A stretch of 56,210 nucleotides of DNA from Variovorax soli NBRC 106424 (GCF_001591385.1 NZ_BCUU01000026.1:1-56210), one strand, 5' to 3'. Counted from the first letter of the stretch, positions 15,460-24,286 are shown. Numbers and translations are program-made. The notes: generated by a model from the letters alone, not told the origin.

Positions 15460-17748
15460 CTAGACGAAAGCCACGCTGAAGTCGTAGCGGCTGCTGGTGC
15501 TGCCGTCGGGCGACACGACCTCCACCGTGGTGGTGGAGCCCGCGGCCACGCCCACGCTCATGCTCGCACCCTGGGCGAGCAGCGTGCCGTTGACCTTCAT
15601 CGATGCGACGTTGCTCGACATGGCCGTGGGCTTGACCACGATGCTGCCCGTGCCGGCCGGAACGTTCACCACGTAGGCATAGGTCCAGGGGTCGAACTTG
15701 TTGGCAATCTTGTTGGGCATGCCGTTGGCCGGTGCCCCCCAGTACACATCGACGCCGACCAAGGTCGCCCCGGCGAACTCGATGTTGCTGAGCACCGAGT
15801 ACTTTTTGAACCCGTCGGCCGTGTTGTAGTCGACCGTCGCATTGCAGGGGTAGGCGGTGGTCGGCCTGGTGAAGTAGTCGACGGGGCGGTCCAGTCCGCT
15901 GCCCAGCGAATTTCCGATGGCCATCCAGTTCTTGTCGCGCCACATGTCGCCCACCATGCTCATGCGCGAGTTGCGCGTGGTCGGGCTGGTCGGATTGCCC
16001 AGGCGCCCGCCCCGGATGGACGGCACCGTCACCACGTCGCCCTTGTCGATCAGCTGCTGGAAGCACTTGACGAAGTTGTTGACGCCCTCCATGGCCACCG
16101 GCACATCCTGGTGCGCGTTGGTCACCTCGGTGATCAGCCCGCTGGTGCTGCTCTTGCGGTAGTTGGCCAGCAGTTGCTGCGTCAATGACAGGAACAGGTC
16201 CACCTTCGTGAGGTTGTACTGGGTGGTGTCCGCCGTGTAGGCGCGGTTGCAGGCCCACATGTCGGAGCCGAACACCCAGCCGGTCTGGTTCACGATGGCC
16301 GTCATCAGGCCGTGGGTGTGGCCGGGCTGCATCCAGGCCGTGACCTGCACGTTGCCGAGGTCCAGCACCTGGCCGTCGGCGATGGCGACGGCGGCGGCGC
16401 CGGCCGCCTGGAAGTCCGTGCGGCTCGATGCGGCCAGGGCGGCCTTCTCGATGGCCGAGGCGTAGAGCGTGATGCCGGCCGAGGTGAAGTTGTAGACCTG
16501 CTCGGCATGGTCCGGGTGGTTGTGGCCGATGAGAATGTCGTAGGGCTTGGTCGCGATGCTGTCGATGAAGGCCTTCAGGTTCGCCTTCTGGTAGCTGTAC
16601 TCGCCGGCGTCGAACACCAGGCCGCGGGTCGTGCCTTCGATGTAGAACACGAAGGCCTGGAAGTACTCGGCCGGGTTGTTGATCTTCCACACGGTGGGCG
16701 ACGTGGGCGTGCCGGCATGGACCAGCTTGGCCTGGAAGGCCCCGACCTGCGGGCGAACGATGTTCCAGACGAAGGTCTGCACCGCGCTGGTCTGCATGCC
16801 GTCCTTCTTCGCCACGGCCTTCAGGCGGTACAGCCGATAGTCCGTGGTGGACGTGAGCGGGTTGACGAACTGAAGCACGCCGTTCTGCTCGAAGTCGTAT
16901 TCGATGCCGGCGGTCAGCGGATCGGCCGGCTCGGTACCGTCGAACGTGTAGGTGTAGTAGATCTTCGCGCCGGGCGTGGGTGTGGAGATGCGCACGTAGC
17001 GCCGCGGCGCCGTGGTGCCCGACTTGCACATGACCTGCGGCGGCGCGACCAGGCGGGCGGTGATGTCTTCCAGGATACGCTTGGCTTCCCCGACGAGAAG
17101 CTGCGCTGACGGCGCAAACTGGCTGGCCGTGCTGCCCTGCATGTAGCCGGCGGCGACGATGGCGTTGACGCTCGCCTTGCGGCGCGGGCTGATGGCGCCG
17201 GCGTCGGTGAAAGCGCTCAACGCATCGGTGCCCGATTCCGGGATTCTGAATGCCCGCACGAAGATCTCGGCCGCCTCTTCGCGGGTGATCGGGCGGGCCG
17301 GCTCGAAGCCGCCGAGGGCATTGCTGACGACCCCCTCTTCCAGCGCGGTCTCGATCTCCTTGGCGAATTCGGTTTCTCCCACGCGCACGTCGGAGAAGGT
17401 GGGCTGGGCCAGCTTGTAGGGATCGTTGTACTGCGACGAGTGCACCCAGTCGAAGTACCTGGAGATGGATGCGACGAACGCGGCGCGCGTCATCGCGGCG
17501 GCATTCGGGTCCGGTTCGGGCGCGGGAGCGGGGGCCGGCGCGGGTGACGGCGCTGCAGCCGCGGGGTCGTCACCGCCGCCGCATGCCGTGACCACCGAAG
17601 CAGTTGCCGCGAGCACGGTCGGCAATCCGAGCAGCTGCCCGAAGAGCCGGCGGGACATCCGCTCGGAGGGGACCGGCTCTTGCGCGCTCGGCGATGCGGA
17701 AACGGAAGGAGTGCTCAGCGTTTTGTCTGTCATTGTTGGAGAGTCCAT
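15460..17748 (-). CDS. SLH-domain, chitobiase-type and metallo-beta-lactamase-fold lipoprotein
   Basis: A 762-residue exported protein with an odd domain mix. A twin-arginine-like stretch (SRRLFGQLLG, 32-41) and a lipobox ending at Cys56 (SVVTAC) predict a lipoprotein. A Pro/Ala linker (about 62-83) follows, then S-layer homology repeats (about 86-230, with PITREEAAEIFVRAF), a CHB_HEX-like beta domain (about 237-330, ISTPTPGAKIYYTYTFDGTE) and a metallo-beta-lactamase domain (about 345-620). In the last, HNHPDH (409-414), HTH at 477-479, Asp496 and His546 are likely metal ligands. A C-terminal beta domain ends the protein. SLH domains normally bind cell-wall polymers and are unusual in a betaproteobacterial lipoprotein. 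Divergent from the secreted hydrolase at 18057. Substrate unknown. Confidence 0.82.
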   Translation of the reverse strand: MDSPTMTDKTLSTPSVSASPSAQEPVPSERMSRRLFGQLLGLPTVLAATASVVTACGGGDDPAAAAPSPAPAPAPAPEPDPNAAAMTRAAFVASISRYFDWVHSSQYNDPYKLAQPTFSDVRVGETEFAKEIETALEEGVVSNALGGFEPARPITREEAAEIFVRAFRIPESGTDALSAFTDAGAISPRRKASVNAIVAAGYMQGSTASQFAPSAQLLVGEAKRILEDITARLVAPPQVMCKSGTTAPRRYVRISTPTPGAKIYYTYTFDGTEPADPLTAGIEYDFEQNGVLQFVNPLTSTTDYRLYRLKAVAKKDGMQTSAVQTFVWNIVRPQVGAFQAKLVHAGTPTSPTVWKINNPAEYFQAFVFYIEGTTRGLVFDAGEYSYQKANLKAFIDSIATKPYDILIGHNHPDHAEQVYNFTSAGITLYASAIEKAALAASSRTDFQAAGAAAVAIADGQVLDLGNVQVTAWMQPGHTHGLMTAIVNQTGWVFGSDMWACNRAYTADTTQYNLTKVDLFLSLTQQLLANYRKSSTSGLITEVTNAHQDVPVAMEGVNNFVKCFQQLIDKGDVVTVPSIRGGRLGNPTSPTTRNSRMSMVGDMWRDKNWMAIGNSLGSGLDRPVDYFTRPTTAYPCNATVDYNTADGFKKYSVLSNIEFAGATLVGVDVYWGAPANGMPNKIANKFDPWTYAYVVNVPAGTGSIVVKPTAMSSNVASMKVNGTLLAQGASMSVGVAAGSTTTVEVVSPDGSTSSRYDFSVAFV

Positions 17749-17816
17749 GGGATGTTGGGAACACGTTCGGGTGCGCCGCGCCGGCAGCAGCGGCGACGAC
17801 GTCCGCGGCAGGCAAT

Positions 17817-17930
17817 GTACGAACTAGTGCGTTTTTAAATCTCAGGTCAAACCCGAACGGCATGCTTTTTCGTGAAGTAAACCCTTCACCGCTTGCCCGA
17901 GACATGTTGGTACGAACTCGTACGTTCTGC
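17817..17930. promoter_or_regulatory. Duplicated putative operator
   Basis: Two near-identical 20-base elements, GTACGAACTAGTGCGTTTTT at 17817 and GTACGAACTCGTACGTTCTG at 17910, lie exactly 93 bases apart in the intergenic region between divergent exported-enzyme genes. The second contains the dyad GAAC-N6-GTTC. They are plausible binding sites for the TetR regulator at 19959, whose gene follows the hydrolase. Confidence 0.5.
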
Positions 17931-17975
17931 AAAACCTTGCAGTGTTCTGTTCGGGTATGCACTAGGGGTCTTCAT

Positions 17976-17991
17976 TTAACAAGGTTGTTAA
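17976..17991. promoter_or_regulatory. Perfect 16-base palindrome upstream of the hydrolase gene
   Basis: TTAACAA-GG-TTGTTAA, 66 bases before the hydrolase start codon, in the AT-rich part of the divergent promoter region. It looks like an operator for a dimeric regulator but differs from the duplicated element at 17817 and 17910. No regulator is assigned. Confidence 0.45.
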
Positions 17992-18056
17992 TCTGGCCCG
18001 CCTTCGAGACACCCTCGAGCGTCAACGAACACACCCACAAGAACGAGGTGCAAGCC

Positions 18057-19943
18057 ATGGTCGGATTCAAATTGGGCCGCTCGTCATTCATTGCCGCCTG
18101 CCTGCGAGGCGCGGCAACCGCACTGGTGGCGGTCGCGTCGAAAGCGGCATTGGCCGCGGTCCCCACGCCCACCGTGACGGGCCCCATTCCTTCGGACCTT
18201 TCGGCTTCCCCGCGCAACCACACCTTTTTCGCGACCGACCTCGATCTCAAGGCGCGCGGCTATGTGGAGGAAGAGTTCTTCTTCTCCGGCGTCGCCAACA
18301 CCTACGACGCCACCTTCTCGGGCGGCATCGGCGCACGGCCAACCGCATCGCCCACGGCGAACGTCGTCACTTCGGGCAACCCGTACACGACCCGCATGGT
18401 GGTGCGCCGGCCGGCGAACCCGGGGCGCTTCAACGGCGTGGTGGTGGTGGAATGGATGAACGCCACCAGCAACTACGATGTGGAGGCGCTCTGGTTCCGT
18501 GCCCACGAGTTCTTCCTGCGCGAGGGCTACGCCTGGGTCGGCATCACCGCGCAGAGCGGGCCCATCACCAACCCGACCCTCGGGCTCAAGCAGTTCAGCC
18601 CGGCGCGCTACGGCTCGCTCGACCTGACGGCGGGCGGCAAGTTTCCGAGCGGCGATCCGATGGGCTACGACGTGTTCGCCCAGGGCATCCAGGCCGTGCG
18701 GCACGCGGCCGTGCTGGGGCCGCTGACACGGCACGTGAAAAAGGTGGTGGGTGCCGGCGTCTCCCAGTCGGCAGGGCGCCTGTCCGTCCTGATGAACGCC
18801 ATCCAGACGCGCGACGAACCGGTCATGGACGCGGCGCTACTCTACATCGGCGGCGAACGCCTGCGCACGGACCTGAACTATCCGATCATCAAGCTCCTCT
18901 CGGAAACCGAGTACACCGCGCCCGCCTCCGCCAACGAGATCGCGGTGCTGCAGCCCGACAGCGAACTGCTGCGGACCTGGTCACTGGCCGGCGCGTCGCA
19001 CTCCGACTGGGCCTCGTTCGCGGTTCGCTACGCCTTGCTGCGCCGCGACCAGCCCTCGGCCCCACTGCGCGACAACTGCCGCAACCCCAGCCGCAGCCGG
19101 GTCCCCGACCGCTACGTGATCTCGTCCGCCATCGACTGGCTTTCGCGCTGGGGCGACAGGCAAGGCCATTCCGGCAAGGCCGCAGTTCCCCCTTCTTCCC
19201 CGGCGATTCAACTCGCCGGCGACGGCGTGACCGTGGTTCGCGACGCCTATGGCAACGCGCTCGGCGGCATTCGCCTGGCACCGTTCGCCGTTCCCGTCGC
19301 GCTCGACTCGGGCTACAACGAGGTGCTGCCCGGCGCCGGCGGCCTGTGCTTCCTGAATGGGACGCACATTCCCTTCGAGACGGCCACCTTGAACCAGCTC
19401 TACCCGACGCGCGGCGCGTATCTGGCGCCGTTCACCAAGGCAGTGTTCGAGAACCTGCGCGACGGCTTCGTGCTCGATGCGGACGCCAGGGAAATGCTCA
19501 CCCAGGCGGCCACCTCGGTGTACGGCCGCCAGCTCGACTGCGGCCCGCTGTGCGCGAACTTTGCCCAGTTCCCCATCCAGCCGTCCACCCAGTTGCTGCG
19601 CGATCACACGCAATTCCTGTACATGAGCGGCGACGAGGCGATCCTGCGTTCGCTCGACGCCGCGACGCTGGCGGTCGCTCGCGGCTACACCGCTTCGCTC
19701 AGCTCGGCCAAGCTCGCCTGGTTCACCCAGGCTGCGGGCTGGCTCCAGCGGTACAAGCTGCAGATCGACGAGCAGCTGGCACGCCGGCGCGCCACGCCCC
19801 AGCAGGCCGCGCTGCTGACGGAATACGCCGACATCCTCATCGCCGAGCTGGCGAACCTGGGCGCCTCGACCACCGGCAACGTCCGGCTGGACGAACGGTT
19901 CAGCGACGACCGGGCCAAGGATGACCTGCCGGTGCAGCCATAG
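18057..19943 (+). CDS. Secreted alpha/beta hydrolase domain protein (PF20091-like)
   Basis: Exported protein of 628 residues, starting at ATG 18057 after GAGG at eight bases. A signal peptide (hydrophobic CLRGAATALVAVASKAALA) is followed by a large alpha/beta hydrolase domain of the Abhydrolase_10 type, seen in MVVRRPANPGRFNGVVVVEW, FFLREGYAWVGITAQ and the nucleophile region GAGVSQSAGRL. It shares a promoter region with the SLH/metallo-beta-lactamase lipoprotein and is followed, convergently, by a TetR gene 15 bases away. Members of this family are mostly uncharacterised esterase-like enzymes. The pairing suggests joint attack on an ester or lactone outside the cytoplasm; this is inference. 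Confidence 0.82.
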   Translation: MVGFKLGRSSFIAACLRGAATALVAVASKAALAAVPTPTVTGPIPSDLSASPRNHTFFATDLDLKARGYVEEEFFFSGVANTYDATFSGGIGARPTASPTANVVTSGNPYTTRMVVRRPANPGRFNGVVVVEWMNATSNYDVEALWFRAHEFFLREGYAWVGITAQSGPITNPTLGLKQFSPARYGSLDLTAGGKFPSGDPMGYDVFAQGIQAVRHAAVLGPLTRHVKKVVGAGVSQSAGRLSVLMNAIQTRDEPVMDAALLYIGGERLRTDLNYPIIKLLSETEYTAPASANEIAVLQPDSELLRTWSLAGASHSDWASFAVRYALLRRDQPSAPLRDNCRNPSRSRVPDRYVISSAIDWLSRWGDRQGHSGKAAVPPSSPAIQLAGDGVTVVRDAYGNALGGIRLAPFAVPVALDSGYNEVLPGAGGLCFLNGTHIPFETATLNQLYPTRGAYLAPFTKAVFENLRDGFVLDADAREMLTQAATSVYGRQLDCGPLCANFAQFPIQPSTQLLRDHTQFLYMSGDEAILRSLDAATLAVARGYTASLSSAKLAWFTQAAGWLQRYKLQIDEQLARRRATPQQAALLTEYADILIAELANLGASTTGNVRLDERFSDDRAKDDLPVQP

Positions 19944-19958
19944 GCCCAGGCGCGGTAA

Positions 19959-20585
19959 CTAAGCCGCCAGAAACCTCAGCACGACCTCGCAGGCCCAGTC
20001 CCTGGTGCGCTTGAGCCGCCTGGGACTGGTCATGTTCCTGGAGAACACGGCGCCGAAGGTGTGCTGGTTGGCCACGTTGAACATCCCCATCGAGACCATC
20101 AGCTGATGCAGCTCGACGATGTCGATGCCTGTGCGGAACACCTTGGCCTCCTGGCCCTGCCGGAGCACCGATTGCAGGGCGTCCAGCGATGCGCCCGCCT
20201 GCGAGCGGATCTCCCGGGAGCCCTTGATGTAGCTGGCCTGGTTCTGGTTCTCGATGGCCACCAAGGCGACCAGCGAAGGGTTCTGCACGTAGTAGTCGAT
20301 GCGAAAGCGCGTGATCTTGCGCATGGATTCCACCGGATCGAGCCCCCGCAGATCGATGGCGGCCTCCGCCTCGCGGATGCGGCGGTAGCTCTCTTCGAGC
20401 GTTGCGAGATAGAGCCCGTCGCGTCCACCGAAGTAGTAATAGATCATGGCGCGCGTGATGCGGGCCTCGGCGGCAATGGCCTCCAGCCTCGCGCCCTGCA
20501 ATCCGCGGCTGGCAAACTCGGCCGCGGCGGCCTTCAGCAGGCCGTCCCGGTTGATCTCGGGTTCCTTTTGCTTTCGCGCTGTCAC
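19959..20585 (-). CDS. TetR/AcrR-family transcriptional regulator
   Basis: Regulator of 208 residues. The start is GTG at 20585, with AAAGGAG eight bases upstream, which removes about 16 residues of a longer open frame. The N-terminal helix-turn-helix is typical (GLLKAAAAEFASRGLQGARL, then IAAEARITRAMIYYYFGGRD), and the C-terminal ligand domain resembles the TetR_C group with conserved FRIDYYVQNPSLVALVAIEN. It is convergent with the secreted hydrolase and divergent from the receiver-only gene at 20700. Likely targets are the promoter region at 17749-18056 and its own promoter. Confidence 0.9.
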   Translation of the reverse strand: MTARKQKEPEINRDGLLKAAAAEFASRGLQGARLEAIAAEARITRAMIYYYFGGRDGLYLATLEESYRRIREAEAAIDLRGLDPVESMRKITRFRIDYYVQNPSLVALVAIENQNQASYIKGSREIRSQAGASLDALQSVLRQGQEAKVFRTGIDIVELHQLMVSMGMFNVANQHTFGAVFSRNMTSPRRLKRTRDWACEVVLRFLAA

Positions 20586-20699
20586 GGCAGACGCTCCTTT
20601 CAAGGCGACCGATGCTAGCGGAGTGCCACGCAACCCCGCGAGTCGCCAATTGAGGACAGCCCCCTGTTTCGATCCATCGTCCTTTCTTAAGATCGAGAG

Positions 20700-21095
20700 A
20701 TGAATTCAAACTCGCCGCCCCGTCCCGGGGCGCTGGTCGTCGAGGATGACGACAACATCGCCTACCTGCTTCAGTTCATGCTCGAACGCGAGAACTTTCG
20801 TGTCGATCTGCAGCGCGAGGGCCGCAGCGCCATGGCTTATGTGCAGACGCAACCGCCCGTTGACATCGTGCTTCTGGACGTGATGCTTCCTTTTGTCGAC
20901 GGGTTCCAGCTGGTCGAGCTGATCCGCGCCACGCCCGCATGGCGCGACGTGCCGGTGCTCATGCTGACCGCCAAGACGCGCGAGCAGGACGCAGTGCGCG
21001 CACTCGACTCCGGCGCCAGCGACTACATCCACAAGCCCTTCGCGCCCAACGAGCTGATGGCCCGGGTGCGGCGCCATACGAAAGCGACCAAGTGA
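20700..21095 (+). CDS. Receiver-only (CheY-like) response regulator
   Basis: Single-domain receiver of 131 residues with EDDD at 15-18, phospho-acceptor Asp60 in IVLLDVMLPFVDGFQL, the threonine in VLMLTAKTRE and the lysine in YIHKPFAPNEL. No output domain is present, so it should signal through protein contact. It is the first gene of a four-gene cassette: its TGA overlaps the GTG of the barrel gene (GTGA). A role in switching the glycosyltransferase on or off, as receivers do in other exopolysaccharide systems, is a reasonable inference. The cognate kinase is not adjacent. Confidence 0.9.
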   Translation: MNSNSPPRPGALVVEDDDNIAYLLQFMLERENFRVDLQREGRSAMAYVQTQPPVDIVLLDVMLPFVDGFQLVELIRATPAWRDVPVLMLTAKTREQDAVRALDSGASDYIHKPFAPNELMARVRRHTKATK

Positions 21096-21853
21096 GGCGC
21101 GCCGCTGCGGGCGTCCTCGCCCTGGCCATGGGCGCACCGCTGCTCGCGGCCGCGCAGAGCGCCGAGCTGCCGACCTCCGTCGAGCTGGGCTATGCGCGCG
21201 AGCACCTCTCCAACGACTCGCCCGACTGGCAGGACACGGGCATCGACATCACGCACCGCTTCGGCCAGCGCGAATACCTGGGCGTGTCGCTGCACGACGC
21301 CAAGCGCTTCGGCGTCGAGGACGTGAGCGCGGCGGCCTTCTACCTGATGCCGCTGACGGACAAGCTGGCGCTCAACCTCGAAGGCAGCCTGAGCCCCGAC
21401 GCGAGCTTCCTGCCGCGCAACATGGTGGCGGGCCAGCTGCAGTACGAGTTCGCGCCGGCCTGGCTGCTGTACGGCGGGCTCAAGTCCGCCAACTATGCCG
21501 AGGACCATGTCACCGAAGGACTGCTGCGGCTGGAGCAGTACGTCTCCAGCTTCAGCTGGTCGGTGGCCTGGAAGCCGGTGCGCGCGCTGGGCACCTACGC
21601 GCAGAGCTTCGAGGTGCGCGGCAACTACTACTACGGCGAGCGCAACATGGTCGGCCTCATCGCCGCCTACGGGCAGGAGGCCACCTCGGTGGCGCCCAAC
21701 GAGGTGGTGATTGCCGACGTGCGCTCCATCGCCCTGCTGGGCCGCCACCACCTGAGCCCGCGCTGGGCCCTCACCTACGCCATCACGCGCACCGAGCAAG
21801 GCAGCTTCTACACGCGCACCGGAGGCCGGCTGGGTGTTCAGTACTCGTTCTGA
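21092..21853 (+). CDS. YaiO-family outer membrane beta-barrel protein
   Basis: Outer membrane protein of 253 residues. The GTG at 21092 overlaps the stop of the receiver gene, and a signal peptide follows (GVLALAMGAPLLAAAQSAEL). The mature part consists of alternating amphipathic beta strands, ends in VQYSF with a terminal Phe as expected for BAM-assembled barrels, and matches the YaiO-type pattern (PTSVELGYAREHLSND; YYYGERNMVGL). YaiO barrels have no proven role, but in a glycosyltransferase operon a pore or docking role in polysaccharide export is likely. Its last 20 bases overlap the next gene. Confidence 0.82.
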   Translation: MRRAAAGVLALAMGAPLLAAAQSAELPTSVELGYAREHLSNDSPDWQDTGIDITHRFGQREYLGVSLHDAKRFGVEDVSAAAFYLMPLTDKLALNLEGSLSPDASFLPRNMVAGQLQYEFAPAWLLYGGLKSANYAEDHVTEGLLRLEQYVSSFSWSVAWKPVRALGTYAQSFEVRGNYYYGERNMVGLIAAYGQEATSVAPNEVVIADVRSIALLGRHHLSPRWALTYAITRTEQGSFYTRTGGRLGVQYSF

Positions 21854-22883
21854 CATCTTCCTGGAATCGGCCCTCGTCCTGGCCGCCGGCGTGGCCCTGC
21901 TCACGCTGCTGCTGCTGGGCCTGATCGTGGCGCTGCGGTGGCGCCGCGCGCATGAGCTTCGGCGCATGCGGTCCTTCGAGAAGCGCTGGCGCCCGGTGCT
22001 GATGGCCGCGTCGATGGGCCCGGTCGACGGCGCGCTGCCGGCCCTGGCCGGGCGCGAGCAGTTCGCCTTCCTCAAGCTGTGGAACTACCTGCACGAGTCG
22101 CTGCACGGCGAGGCGTCTCAACATCTCAACGCGCTGGCCCGGCGCCTGAAGTGCCACGAGGCGGCCCGGCGCATGCTGGACGCGCGCGACCGGGCCACGC
22201 GGCTGCTGGCGATCCTCACGCTGGGGCACCTGCGCGATGACGCGGCCCGGCATGCGCTGCGCAGCGCCGCCGCCAGGCCGGACACCGTGCTGTCGCTGCT
22301 GGCCGCGCGCGCGCTCATCCAGATCGACGCGGCCGGCGGCGCCGAGACCCTGTTTCCCCTGGTCGTCTCGCGGCGCGACTGGGACATTGCCCGCCTGTCG
22401 CGCATCCTCGCGCCCGCGCGCGAGGCCTGCCGCACGCTCATCTCGGAATCGATCATGCGGCTGGGCCAGCCCGCGCGCATGCGGGCGCTCGAACTGGCCG
22501 CCGCCCTGCGGCTGGACCTGCCCTCGCGCCACCTGGTGCTGCTGCTGCGCCCCGGCGAGCCGCCCGAGGCCATTGCCGCGTCGCTGCGGCTGGTGCGCCA
22601 CCCGCAGCACGTGCCGGCGATGCGCGCCCTGCTGGGCCACGCCGACTGGCGCGTGCGCTGCGAGAGCATTGCCGCCATCGCCCGCCTGGGCGAGCCGGCC
22701 GACGTGCGCTCGCTCGCGCGGCTGCTGCAGGACGAGCAATGGTGGGTGCGCTACGGCGCCGCCCAGGCGCTGGTGGATTCGCCGCTGCTGCGCCCTGGCG
22801 AACTCGAAGAACTTTGCGCGACGGCCGGCCCCGAGGCCAAGGGCATCCTGTCGCACGTGATCGCAGAACGGAGCCTGGCCTGA
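21834..22883 (+). CDS. HEAT-repeat membrane-anchored protein
   Basis: Protein of 349 residues with one N-terminal membrane segment (ALVLAAGVALLTLLLLGLIV) and a long helical solenoid. HEAT-like repeats are visible about every 30-35 residues, for instance RATRLLAILTLGHLRDDAAR, SLLAARALIQIDAAGG, RCESIAAIARLGEPADVRSL and WVRYGAAQALVDSPLL. The start is GTG at 21834, with GGAGG eight bases upstream, inside the barrel gene. The next gene begins in its stop codon (TGATG). HEAT scaffolds bind proteins, so it may connect the receiver regulator to the glycosyltransferase at the inner membrane. That is inference from gene order. Confidence 0.82.
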   Translation: MFSTRSDIFLESALVLAAGVALLTLLLLGLIVALRWRRAHELRRMRSFEKRWRPVLMAASMGPVDGALPALAGREQFAFLKLWNYLHESLHGEASQHLNALARRLKCHEAARRMLDARDRATRLLAILTLGHLRDDAARHALRSAAARPDTVLSLLAARALIQIDAAGGAETLFPLVVSRRDWDIARLSRILAPAREACRTLISESIMRLGQPARMRALELAAALRLDLPSRHLVLLLRPGEPPEAIAASLRLVRHPQHVPAMRALLGHADWRVRCESIAAIARLGEPADVRSLARLLQDEQWWVRYGAAQALVDSPLLRPGELEELCATAGPEAKGILSHVIAERSLA

Positions 22884-24286
22884 TGGCGACCTTCATCGAT
22901 GCCGCGACCTGGTTCGTGCTCGGCTATTTCGTGCTGCTCAACCTGAGCTACTTCGGCCTGAACCTGCTGGCCATCACCTCGCTGATGCGCAACAGCCAGG
23001 AGCGCCTGCTGGAAGAGCTGCCGCAGGCCTATTCGGGCCTGGAGCCTTCCATCAGCGTGCTCATGCCGGCCTTCAACGAGCAGGCGACCATCGTGGCCTC
23101 GGTGCGCTCGATGCTGCAGCTGACGTATGCCGACTTCGAGGTGATCGTCATCAACGACGGCTCGCGCGACGCCACGCTGGAGGTGCTGCGCGAAGCCTTC
23201 GCGCTGGCGCCTTTTCCCGAGTCGTACGCGGCGCGGCTGCCCACCCAGCCGATCCGCGCCGTGTACCGGTCGACGCTGCACCCCAACCTGCGCGTGATCG
23301 ACAAGGACAACGGCGGCAAGGCCGATTCGCTCAACGCCGGCATCAACATCGCGCGGCATCCGCTGTTCTGCGGCGTGGACGCCGATTCGGTGCTGGCGCG
23401 CGACAGCCTGCAGCGCGTGGTCAAGCCCTTCCTGCGCGACCCGGACATGGTGGCCAGCGGCGGCACGGTGCGCGTGGCCAACGGCTGCGTGGTGCGCGAC
23501 GGCCACCTGCTGAGCGTGGGCCTGCCGCGCAACGGCTGGGCCATGTTCCAGGTGGTGGAGTACCTGCGCGCCTTCCTGTTCGGGCGGCTGGGCTGGTCGC
23601 GGTTGAATGCGCTGCTGGTCATCTCGGGCGCCTTCGGGCTTTTTCGCACCGAGACTGTGGTGCGCGTGGGCGGCTACAAGACCCGCTCCATCGGCGAGGA
23701 CATGGAGCTGGTGGTGCGCATGCACCACGCGCTGCGCGCGCAGGGCGTGCCCTACCGCATGGAGTTCGTGCCCGAGCCGGTGTGCTGGACCGAGGTGCCC
23801 GAAGACATGCGCAGCCTGCGCAACCAGCGCGTGCGCTGGCAGCGCGGCCTGGGCGAGAGCCTGGCGGCGCACTGGGGCCTGATGTTCGGCCGCCCGGGCG
23901 GCGCCCCGGGCTGGCTGGCCTTTCCGTTCATGGTGCTGTTCGAATGGCTGGGGCCGCTGGTGGAGGTGGGCGGCTACCTCTTCATGATCCTGGCCATCAG
24001 CTACGGGCTGATCTCGTGGGCGGCGTTCGGCGCCTTCCTGCTGGTGGCCATCGGGCTGGGCGTGCTCTTTTCCGTCTCCAGCCTGCTGATGGAGGAGATG
24101 TCCTTCCACCTGTACCCGAGGTATCGGCAGCTGGCCCTGCTCGCGCTGATCGCGGTGGCCGAGAACTTCGGCTACCGGCAGCTCAACAGCCTGTGGCGGC
24201 TCAAGGGCCTGTGGCTGTGGGCGCGCGGCAAGCAGGGGCACTGGGGGGCCATGCAGCGCAAGGGGTCGTGGCAGGGGCGGTCTTAG
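22883..24286 (+). CDS. Family 2 processive glycosyltransferase (PgaC/cellulose synthase-like)
   Basis: Inner-membrane glycosyltransferase of 467 residues. One N-terminal membrane segment precedes a GT-A domain with SVLMPAFNEQATI (58-70), VINDGSRDATLE (89-100), the metal-binding DAD at 166-168, the catalytic GED (271-273) and the QxxRW motif (QRVRW, 315-319). At least three membrane segments follow. These motifs indicate a processive beta-glycan synthase like PgaC, HasA or BcsA. There is no PilZ domain. As last gene of the coupled receiver-barrel-HEAT cassette it should make the polymer that the barrel exports. The sugar is not predictable from sequence alone. Confidence 0.88.
   Translation: MATFIDAATWFVLGYFVLLNLSYFGLNLLAITSLMRNSQERLLEELPQAYSGLEPSISVLMPAFNEQATIVASVRSMLQLTYADFEVIVINDGSRDATLEVLREAFALAPFPESYAARLPTQPIRAVYRSTLHPNLRVIDKDNGGKADSLNAGINIARHPLFCGVDADSVLARDSLQRVVKPFLRDPDMVASGGTVRVANGCVVRDGHLLSVGLPRNGWAMFQVVEYLRAFLFGRLGWSRLNALLVISGAFGLFRTETVVRVGGYKTRSIGEDMELVVRMHHALRAQGVPYRMEFVPEPVCWTEVPEDMRSLRNQRVRWQRGLGESLAAHWGLMFGRPGGAPGWLAFPFMVLFEWLGPLVEVGGYLFMILAISYGLISWAAFGAFLLVAIGLGVLFSVSSLLMEEMSFHLYPRYRQLALLALIAVAENFGYRQLNSLWRLKGLWLWARGKQGHWGAMQRKGSWQGRS

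Noticed and set aside
15460..17748. Metallo-beta-lactamase lipoprotein as an alkylsulfatase of the SdsA type
   Set aside because: The motif is HNHPDH rather than the longer SdsA pattern, there is no SCP2-like C-terminal domain, and SLH repeats occupy the N-terminal part.
17817..17930. Short repeat pair considered as a minimal CRISPR or attachment site
   Set aside because: Only two copies, 93 bases apart in a promoter region, with no cas, integrase or phage gene nearby. The operator interpretation is simpler.
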